Assembly: GCF_024323335.1 (NCBI RefSeq)
Contig: NC_066585.1
Span: 536,232,082 to 536,296,081 of the forward strand
Length of the DNA stretch: 64,000 nucleotides
From: Lathyrus oleraceus
Lineage: Eukaryota > Streptophyta > Magnoliopsida > Fabales > Fabaceae
Reading direction: 5' to 3'
A program made the position numbers and the translations under genes. Position 1 is the first letter of the stretch. Each line of letters opens with the position of its first letter. Positions 56,853 to 64,000 of this stretch are shown piece by piece. The notes under the pieces were generated by a model. It was given only the letters and a program-made list of their open reading frames with translations, made no database searches and was not told the origin of the DNA.

Positions 56853-58181
56853 GTAAGGGGGGTTTATCGTTGATTAACGGGTATTATATGATAATATGTC
56901 ATGGGTAGTGATAGACCTTTAATTTACCTCTGAATTGGATGATTATGATGAATTGTGAATCTTTTTTGGATGAACGAAATTGGAATAGAATGGAGAGGAA
57001 TTCGTAGGAATTTGATGTAAACGTGTTAGATTTTGTGTAATCGAATAAAATATGAGTTGTTTTGACAATATGAACGGTTAATTGGTGTACATTGGACTGT
57101 AGAAGGTTGGATCGGATAGGTTTCGTAATAGGGAAAAACCATTGTAGATCTGAAATCTGGGTTCTGTAGCAGAGGGTTCTGCTAGCGCGCGATTCGCGGC
57201 GCGAAGCCCAGTTCGCGGCGCGAACTGGCAAAATCCAGAAGGGTTCTGTGACGCACCGTTCGCGGCGCGAACCCTCCTGCGCGGCGCGAACTGTGCTGTG
57301 CAGAAGTGGATATTAGATCGTGATTTCTGTGCTGTGGTGGTGCAGTTTTGGCTGTTTAGGCTGAGTGATGTGACTTAGCTGAGGACTAATGTAATAGGGA
57401 TCATTCCCGTTGTTTTGAGAGGCATAGGTATTAGTAGGGTGTGCTAATACTATGATTGATGGTGTGGCATGATATGATATGCTTTCGTGATAATTGTGTT
57501 GATGATATGTGATGGTGTGCATTATGCTGTAAATGTATCAGTTATGTATGTGTTGTGAATAGACTGTTTTACGGCTTAGAGTGTGAGCATGTGTCTATTC
57601 TTGAATTGTTGTTGTTGCTGCATTGCTAGATGATTAGCATGCATGGCATAGCCTGTGGGGCTGTAGCTAATTCCCATAGTGAGGAATTAGTGAGTAAATC
57701 GTTGTGAATTGTTGTTGATGTTTGCATGCTAGATGATTAGCTTGCATAGTCTAGCCTTTGGGGCTGTAGCTAATTCCCATGGTGAGGAATTAGTGAGTGA
57801 GTCACCAGGTCTCAAATGAGTGGGACTAGTGAGCTTAGTAGCCGTATCCGGAGGGATCGGTGAGCTTGAACTGTATGTTCGAGAAGAGTCGGTACCGCAT
57901 ATGTTGAGTCTCATTGCATAATGAATGTATGGCATATAATATGATTGGATGTATTCCAGTATTATATGTGTGTTGTGTGTTGTGTTGTTGATGTTGAGTA
58001 TGGTTGGAGATCATACATATGTTATATGTTATTGTTGAGTATGATGGTTGAATTGATACTGCCGTTATTGAGTGTGTAGTCTGGTTAGGGTGATTTGATG
58101 CGTTATTTACTTAACATTACATAATGTTGTATAATGCTTATTATATTGATTGAGGAACTCACCCTTACACCTATTTTTCAG
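56853..58181 (+). other. Possible 5' UTR intron inside the element 4 LTR
   Basis: Donor AACTCAG/GTAAGG at 56853 and acceptor CACCTATTTTTCAG ending at 58181, both close to plant consensus. It matches the position of the predicted intron in element 3 (28684-29927). The palindrome array lies inside it. Needs RNA evidence. Confidence 0.55.
57193..57290 (+). repeat. TTCGCG-G-CGCGAA palindrome array in element 4 LTR
   Basis: Units at 57193-57205, 57212-57224 and 57259-57271, plus the variant TGCGCGGCGCGAA at 57278-57290. Arms TTCGCG/CGCGAA surround a central G. The first two are 19 bp apart, exactly the length missing in the 3' LTR. CGCG-rich in an otherwise AT-rich LTR. Confidence 0.93.
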
Positions 58182-58531
58182 GTAACGAGCAGTGAGTTGA
58201 GTAGGAGCTAGTGCTTGGAGTCTAGTGTAGTCTCCTAGTGGGTCATGCTCTGATAGATGTAACATCGGGATGGGTTGTTTGAATATTTTATTGATTGGTT
58301 GTGAACCATTTTGCATGTAATATGTTACATGATGTGAATAATTGAATTGATTTTATCCGCTGCGTATTATGCAGATACTTCATAATTTGGATTAAATAAA
58401 TGAGCATGACAGGATATTCTGATGATGGTTGTGAAATGATTGTGTGACACCCTTCGGGGCATAATTACTCTGATTGATATGTTGCTATTTTAATTAAATA
58501 ATTTGGGGTATTTAGAAGGGTGTTACATTAG

Positions 58532-58543
58532 TGGTATCAGAGC
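58532..58543 (+). other. Primer binding site, initiator tRNA-Met
   Basis: TGGTATCAGAGC four bases after the 5' LTR, as in element 3. Confidence 0.95.
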
Positions 58544-58652
58544 ATAGTCGGTCGTGTCGAGTCGTAGTTATTATGTTTCCCCTGTACGGGATAGGTGTTG
58601 TGTAACCCTATCAGTACTTATTGTTTTAGCTTGTTGGGTTTTCAGAATAGAG

Positions 58653-61600
58653 ATGGCTGGGAGAGGTAGAGATGATGCTGCGATTGCTGAGGCTCTGGGT
58701 ATGCTAGCTGGAGTACTGGGAGGAAATCCGAATGTTGTGGGAATGGGAGTTGCTCGTCAGTTGAGTGAGTTCCAGAAGAACAATCCTCCAATGTTCAAGG
58801 GCGCATACGATCCAGATGGTGCTCAGAGGTGGTTGAAGGAGATTGAGAGAATCTTCAGAGTAACTGAGTGTGCTGAGAACCAGAAGGTCAGGTTCGGTAC
58901 ACATATGCTGTCAGAGGAAGCTGATGATTGGTGGGTTGCTACCCGCACTGAGTTGGAAACTGCTGGAAATGCTGAGATTTCGTGGGCTGTGTTCAGGGAA
59001 AGATTCCTGAGGAAGTATTTTCCAGAGGATGTCAGAGGGAAGAAAGAAATAGAATTCTTGGAATTGAAGCAGGGTAACAGGTCTGTTACAGAGTATGCTG
59101 CCAAGTTCACAGAGCTGTCAAAGTACTATACTCCCTATAGTGAGGCTGCTGGAGAATTTTCGAAATGTGTGAAGTTTGAGAACGGGTTGCGTCCCGAGAT
59201 CAAGCAGGCGATTGGATATCAGAGGATTAGAGTGTTTTCTGATTTGGTTGACTGTTGCAGAATTTTTGAACAGGATTCCAAGGCTCGAGCAGAGAGCTAT
59301 CAGCAGAGGGTTGATAGGAAGGGCAAGAATCAGAATGATCGTGGAAAACCGTATGCAGCTGGCAAAGGTTTTCAGAAGCAGAGTGGGATGAAGAGGCCTA
59401 GTGGGGGAGATTCTAGTGCTCCTGTTAAGTGTTACAGATGTGGTCGGGCTGGACATCGTGTTCATGAGTGTACCAGTGCTGAGATGAAGTGTTTCAAATG
59501 TGGCAGAGGTGGTCATTTGGCTGCAGAGTGTCGGTCGAAGACTGTGACTTGTTTCAACTGTGGAGAGTTGGGTCATATCAGTCCACAGTGTCCAAAGCCA
59601 AAGAAAGAGAATCAGTCAGGAGGCAAGGTTTTTGCTTTATCGGGTTCGGAGACTTCTGCAGATGATCGTTTGATCCGAGGTACGTGTTGTATTAATGGCT
59701 TTCCTCTTGTAGCTATTATTGACACAGGTGCGACTCATTCTTTTATATCTTTGGATTGTGCTGTGAAACTTAAGTTAGAGATATCTGAGATGCGTGGAAG
59801 TATGGTGATTGATACTCCTGCGAAGGGTTCAGTGACTACTACTTCAGTTTGTTTAAATTGTCCTTTGAGTATTTTTGGTAGAGACTTTGGAATGGACCTT
59901 GTATGTCTTCCATTAGTGCAGGTTGATGTTATCTTGGGTATGAATTGGTTGGTGTTTAACCGAGTCTATATCAACTGTTTCGATAAGACTGTGATTTTTC
60001 CTGAGGTGGAGGAAGAAAAGAGTTTGTTTCTATCAGCAAGGCAAGTGAATGAGGAAGTAGCTGATGGGGCGGAGTCGTTTATGCTGTTAGCGACCTTGGA
60101 GGCTAAAGATAAACTGGTGATTGGCGATCTAGCTGTAGTGTGTGATTTTCCTGATGTGTTCCCGGAAGAAGTGAATGAATTACCGCCAGAGCGTGAAGTT
60201 GAGTTCTCGATTGATTTGGTACCTGGTACTAGACCGATATCGATGGCTCCGTACCGTATGTCTGCTGTTGAGTTAACTGAATGGAAGAGTCAGTTGGAAG
60301 ATTTGTTGGATAAGAAATTTATTCGTCCGAGTGTGTCACCTTGGGGTGCACCAGTGTTGTTGGTTAAGAAGAAAGAAGGTACTATGAGGTTGTGTGTGGA
60401 CTACAGGCAACTGAATAAAGTGACGATCAAGAATCGGTATCCTTTACCGAGGATTGATGATTTGATGGATCAGTTGGTTGGTGCAAGTGTGTTCAGCAAG
60501 ATAGACTTGAGATCTGGGTATCATCAGATACGTGTGAAGACTGAGGATGTTCAGAAGACTGCTTTCAGAACAAGGTATGGACATTATGAATATTCTGTAA
60601 TGCCTTTTGGTGTGACTAATGCGCCTGGAGTATTCATGGAGTATATGAATAGGATTTTCCACCCGTATCTAGACAAGTTTGTCGTGGTGTTTATTGATGA
60701 CATTTTGGTGTATTCGAAATCTGAAGAAGAACATGCTGAGCATTTGAGGGTGGTTTTGGGAGTTCTACGAGAAAAGAAGTTATTTGCTAAACTATCCAAG
60801 TGTGAATTTTGGTTAGAAGAGGTTAGTTTTCTTGGTCATGTGATTTCAAGGGGTGGTGTTGCTGTTGACCCTTCTAAGATAGAAGCGGTATCTAAGTGGG
60901 AAGCTCCTAAGTCTGTTGCTGAGATTCGAAGTTTCCTTGGTTTGGCTGGTTATTATAGGAAGTTTATTGAAGGATTTTCTAAGTTGGCGTTACCGTTGAC
61001 GATGTTGACTAGAAAGGGGCAAGCGTTTGTTTGGGACTCAAAATGTGAGGAAGGTTTCCAAGAGTTAAAGAGACGGTTAACTACTGCTCCTATTCTGATA
61101 TTACCGAGTTCGTCGGAATTATTTGAGGTTTATTGTGATGCTTCATTGTTGGGTTTAGGTGGTGTGTTAATGCAGAATAAGCAGGTTATAGCTTATGCTT
61201 CGAGACAGTTGAGGATTCATGAGAGGAACTATCCGACGCATGATTTAGAGTTGGCAGCTGTGGTATTTGTCCTTAAGTTATGGAGGCATTACTTATATGG
61301 GTCAAGATTTGAAGTTTTCAGTGACCATAAGAGTTTAAAGTATTTGTTTGATCAGAAAGAGCTGAATATGAGACAGAGAAGATGGTTAGAATTTTTGAAG
61401 GATTATGATTTTGGTTTGAATTACCATCCGGGTAAAGCAAATGTAGTGGCCGATGCTTTGAGTCGGAAATCATTACATATTTCTATGTTAATGGTCAAGG
61501 AATTGGATTTAATTGAGCAGTTTAGAGACTTGAGTTTGGTGTGTGAAAGTACTCACAATAGTGTTAAATTGGGAATGTTGAAACTAACAAGTGGTATTTT

Positions 61601-63023
61601 GGATGAGATCAGAGAGGGTCAGAAATCCGATGTGCTTTTGGTTGATAAGTTGACTTTAGTAAATCAAGGTCAAGGTGGTGAATTCAGAGTTGATGAGAAT
61701 GGTATTTTGAAATTTGGTAATCGGGTGTGCATTCCGGATGTTACCGAGCTTAAGAAGAGTATTCTGGAGGAAGGACATCGTAGTGGCTTGAGTATTCATC
61801 CTGGAGCTACGAAGATGTATCATGATTTGAAGAAGTTGTTTTGGTGGCCGGGAATGAAAAAAGAAATTGCGAGTTTTGTTTATTCCTGTTTGACTTGTCA
61901 GAAGTCGAAGATTGAGCATCAGAAGCCGTCTGGGCTAATGCAACCGTTGGCTATTCCAGAGTGGAAGTGGGACAGTATCAGTATGGATTTTGTTTCGGGT
62001 TTACCGAGAACAGTTAAGAATTTTGAGGCTATTTGGGTGATTGTGGATAGATTGACAAAATCGGCTCATTTCATTCCGATCAGAATGGATTATCCGTTGG
62101 AGAGGTTAGCTGAATTGTATATCGAGAAGATTGTAAGTTTGCATGGTATTCCGTCGAGTATTGTTTCGGACAGAGATCCTAGATTTACATCGAAATTTTG
62201 GGAAGGTTTGCAGAGAGCTTTGGGAACTAAGCTGAGATTGAGTTCTGCATATCATCCGCAGACTGATGGTCAGACTGAGAGGACGATTCAGTCCTTAGAG
62301 GATCTTTTGAGAGCTTGTGTTTTGGAAAAGGGAGGTGCTTGGGATTGTTATTTACCTTTGGTTGAGTTTACCTACAACAATAGTTTTCATTCGAGTATTG
62401 GTATGGCACCGTTTGAAGCTTTGTATGGTAGGAGATGTCGGACACCTTTATGTTGGTATGAATCCGGTGAGAGTGCTGTGGTTGGACCAGAGATTGTTCA
62501 ACAGACTACTGAAAAGATTAAGATGATTCAACATAAGATGAGAATTGCTCAGAGTCGTCAGAAGAGTTATCATGATAAGAGGAGAAAGTCACTTGAGTTC
62601 CAAGAGGGAGATCATGTGTTTCTTCGTGTTACTCCGATAACTGGTGTTGGTCGAGCCTTGAAGTCAAAGAAGTTGACTCCTCGATTTATTGGTCCTTATC
62701 AGATTTTGGAGAGGATAGGAGAGGTAGCCTATCGTATCGCTTTACCGCCGTCACTTGCGAATTTGCATGATGTTTTTCATGTGTCTCAGTTGAGGAGATA
62801 CATTCATGATCCGTCGCATGTAGTCCAAGTAGACGATGTACAGGTGAGAGATAACCTGACTGTTGAAACATCACCTATGAGGATCGAGGATCGAGAGTTG
62901 AAGCAGTTGCGGGGTAAAGAGATTGCCTTGGTGAAGGTAGCTTGGGGAGGACCAGCAGGTGGCAATGTGACTTGGGAACTTGAGAGCCAGATGAAGGAGT
63001 CTTATCCGGAGTTGTTCGCTTGA
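58653..63023 (+). CDS. gag-pol: Tekay gag-pol polyprotein (element 4)
   Basis: 1456 codons from ATG 58653 ([18 protein letters not shown]), chosen by likeness to element 3; the frame is open 33 codons further upstream through non-coding-looking sequence. Gag capsid is followed by three CCHC knuckles at 59430-59600 ([42 protein letters not shown]). Protease is DTGATHSF near 59728, and reverse transcriptase has [19 protein letters not shown] and FIDDILVYS (near 60691). RNase H starts [11 protein letters not shown] near 61133. Integrase has its zinc site at about 61775-61905 and the three catalytic residues in SMDFVSG, SDRDPRF and TDGQTERT. After [16 protein letters not shown] comes the chromodomain-like end [20 protein letters not shown]. 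The frame is unbroken, so the element is potentially autonomous. Confidence 0.96.
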   Translation: MAGRGRDDAAIAEALGMLAGVLGGNPNVVGMGVARQLSEFQKNNPPMFKGAYDPDGAQRWLKEIERIFRVTECAENQKVRFGTHMLSEEADDWWVATRTELETAGNAEISWAVFRERFLRKYFPEDVRGKKEIEFLELKQGNRSVTEYAAKFTELSKYYTPYSEAAGEFSKCVKFENGLRPEIKQAIGYQRIRVFSDLVDCCRIFEQDSKARAESYQQRVDRKGKNQNDRGKPYAAGKGFQKQSGMKRPSGGDSSAPVKCYRCGRAGHRVHECTSAEMKCFKCGRGGHLAAECRSKTVTCFNCGELGHISPQCPKPKKENQSGGKVFALSGSETSADDRLIRGTCCINGFPLVAIIDTGATHSFISLDCAVKLKLEISEMRGSMVIDTPAKGSVTTTSVCLNCPLSIFGRDFGMDLVCLPLVQVDVILGMNWLVFNRVYINCFDKTVIFPEVEEEKSLFLSARQVNEEVADGAESFMLLATLEAKDKLVIGDLAVVCDFPDVFPEEVNELPPEREVEFSIDLVPGTRPISMAPYRMSAVELTEWKSQLEDLLDKKFIRPSVSPWGAPVLLVKKKEGTMRLCVDYRQLNKVTIKNRYPLPRIDDLMDQLVGASVFSKIDLRSGYHQIRVKTEDVQKTAFRTRYGHYEYSVMPFGVTNAPGVFMEYMNRIFHPYLDKFVVVFIDDILVYSKSEEEHAEHLRVVLGVLREKKLFAKLSKCEFWLEEVSFLGHVISRGGVAVDPSKIEAVSKWEAPKSVAEIRSFLGLAGYYRKFIEGFSKLALPLTMLTRKGQAFVWDSKCEEGFQELKRRLTTAPILILPSSSELFEVYCDASLLGLGGVLMQNKQVIAYASRQLRIHERNYPTHDLELAAVVFVLKLWRHYLYGSRFEVFSDHKSLKYLFDQKELNMRQRRWLEFLKDYDFGLNYHPGKANVVADALSRKSLHISMLMVKELDLIEQFRDLSLVCESTHNSVKLGMLKLTSGILDEIREGQKSDVLLVDKLTLVNQGQGGEFRVDENGILKFGNRVCIPDVTELKKSILEEGHRSGLSIHPGATKMYHDLKKLFWWPGMKKEIASFVYSCLTCQKSKIEHQKPSGLMQPLAIPEWKWDSISMDFVSGLPRTVKNFEAIWVIVDRLTKSAHFIPIRMDYPLERLAELYIEKIVSLHGIPSSIVSDRDPRFTSKFWEGLQRALGTKLRLSSAYHPQTDGQTERTIQSLEDLLRACVLEKGGAWDCYLPLVEFTYNNSFHSSIGMAPFEALYGRRCRTPLCWYESGESAVVGPEIVQQTTEKIKMIQHKMRIAQSRQKSYHDKRRKSLEFQEGDHVFLRVTPITGVGRALKSKKLTPRFIGPYQILERIGEVAYRIALPPSLANLHDVFHVSQLRRYIHDPSHVVQVDDVQVRDNLTVETSPMRIEDRELKQLRGKEIALVKVAWGGPAGGNVTWELESQMKESYPELFA

Positions 63024-63065
63024 GGTATGTTTTCGAGGACGAAAACTCTTTTAGTGGGGGAGAGT

Positions 63066-64000
63066 TGTAACACCCCAATTAAAATAAGATAATTATTTAA
63101 TTTAAATTAATATTTTATTTATTAATTTAATTGAATAATTGGAATTTTGGATTATTATAATTATTTTGGAATAATAATCATTGGAATAATTATTTATTGG
63201 AATATATAAGTTGGAATAATAAAAAGTCCCAATTTTGGAGAAAAAGGTTTTCACGTGAAAAGGAAAAGAGAAGCGGCTGAAAGAGAGAAAGGGCAAAAGG
63301 CAGAGCAAGAGAAGAGGAAAAGCTTGAAGCTGCAGAATTTGCCGGATTAACTCAGGTAAGGGGGGTTTATCGTTGATTAACGGGTATTATATGATAATAT
63401 GTCATGGGTAGTGATAGACCTTTAATTTACCTCTGAATTGGATGATTATGATGAATTGTGAATCTTTTTTGGATGAACGAAATTGGAATAGAATGGAGAG
63501 GAATTCGTAGGAATTTGATGTAAACGTGTTAGATTTTGTGTAATCGAATAAAATATGAGTTGTATTGACAATATGAACGGTTAATTGGTGTACATTGGAC
63601 TGTAGAAGGTTGGATCGGATAGGTTTCGTAATAGGGAAAAACCATTGTAGATCTGAAATCTGGGTTCTGTAGCAGAGGGTTCTGCTAGCGCGCGATTCGC
63701 GGCGCGAACTGGCAAAATCCAGAAGGGTTCTGTGACGCACCGTTCGCGGCGCGAACCCTCCTGCGCGGCGCGAACTGTGCTGTGCAGAAGTGGATATTAG
63801 ATCGTGATTTCTGTGCTGTGGTGGTGCAGTTTTGGCTGTTTAGGCTGAGTGATGTGACTTAGCTGAGGACTAATGTAATAGGGATCATTCCCGTTGTTTT
63901 GAGAGGCATAGGTATTAGTAGGGTGTGCTAATACTATGATTGATGGTGTGGCATGATATGATATGCTTTCGTGATAATTGTGTTGATGATATGTGATGGT
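63066..64000 (+). repeat. 3' LTR of element 4 (partial)
   Basis: First 935 bp, matching 56563 onward, with a 19-bp deletion of one palindrome unit (near 63709) and two substitutions. Preceded by the purine tract AGTGGGGGAGAGT. Continues beyond the window. Confidence 0.95.

Larger units (their letters stand above)
56563..58527 (+). repeat. 5' LTR of element 4
   Basis: TATA-like TATATAA (56700-56706), G-box CACGTG (56749-56754), purine-rich leader, consensus donor (56853), palindrome array (57193-57290), strong acceptor (58181). 57640-57810 contains two direct copies of a stretch with GGGGCTGTAGCTAATTCCCA. Homologous to the element 3 LTR around the array. Confidence 0.94.
56563..64000 (+). mobile_element. 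Tekay-type chromovirus LTR retrotransposon (element 4), 3' end outside the window
   Basis: 5' LTR 56563-58527 (1965 bp) starts TGTAACACCCC and ends GGGTGTTACA; the 3' LTR begins 63066 and runs off the end. Primer site for initiator tRNA-Met, intact polyprotein and polypurine tract are present. Left flank CAGGT (56558-56562) is the expected target duplication. In 935 bp of shared LTR I see two substitutions and one 19-bp deletion. It is a diverged sister of element 3: polyproteins of nearly equal length with extensive identity in RT and integrase. Confidence 0.95.

Overview
This 64 kb window is plant nuclear DNA made almost entirely of transposable elements; I found no host gene. Ogre-type Ty3/gypsy elements with very long LTRs, the Athila and Tekay companions and the intron inside the Ogre pol region point to a legume of the pea/vetch tribe (Fabeae: Pisum, Vicia, Lathyrus, Lens). 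The genus cannot be fixed from this sequence alone.

Layout. (1) 16-15385: a complete, young Ogre/Tat element on the + strand (LTRs 16-2027 and 13373-15385, target duplication ACCCC) with ORF1, gag-pro, a spliceable intron and RT-RH-aRH-INT. (2) It sits inside the 3' untranslated part of a second, defective Ogre on the - strand. The remnants of that element fill 15386-20369 and its 4.9 kb 5' LTR fills 20370-25257; its other end lies left of the window. (3) 25263-27180 is a decayed hAT transposase. (4) 27850-28352 plus 36756-38990 is an old Ty1/copia element (LTR and gag). It is split by a complete Tekay chromovirus at 28353-36750 (LTRs 28353-30297 and 34826-36750, duplication AATCA, intact 1455-aa polyprotein). 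(5) 39970-42317 holds a CACTA end fragment, an AT-rich hAT-like remnant and a decayed copia INT-RT on the - strand. A complete 2.45 kb non-autonomous CACTA element follows at 42318-44770 (duplication CAA). (6) 45237-56562 is an Athila element with an intact 1858-codon gag-pol frame and a separate downstream ORF of 402 codons. Its 3' LTR is broken by (7) a second Tekay element, 56563 to beyond the window end, with an intact 1456-aa polyprotein.

How the parts work together. Each autonomous element has the expected set of signals: LTR promoter, tRNA primer site (tRNA-Arg-like for Ogre, tRNA-Asp for Athila, initiator tRNA-Met for Tekay), polypurine tract and polyprotein. The deletion-ridden Ogre and the small CACTA element keep ends and primer or terminal signals but lack complete enzymes, so they would need help in trans.

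Most noteworthy. LTRs of unrelated families each carry a cluster of short, CpG-containing palindromes: TCGC-TAG-GCGA in both Ogre and Athila, TACGCGTA in one Tekay, TTCGCG-G-CGCGAA in the other, and TGATTCGAATCA in the old copia. In the two Tekay LTRs the cluster occupies the same homologous site with unrelated units, as if a cassette had been exchanged, and nearly all 5'/3' LTR differences of one element fall inside it. Several promoters (Tekay LTRs, Ogre LTRs, an internal Athila promoter) also look like TATA - first exon - splice donor - intron containing the palindromes. The Ogre LTRs also contain hairpins whose stems change by compensatory pairs, which suggests selected RNA structure.
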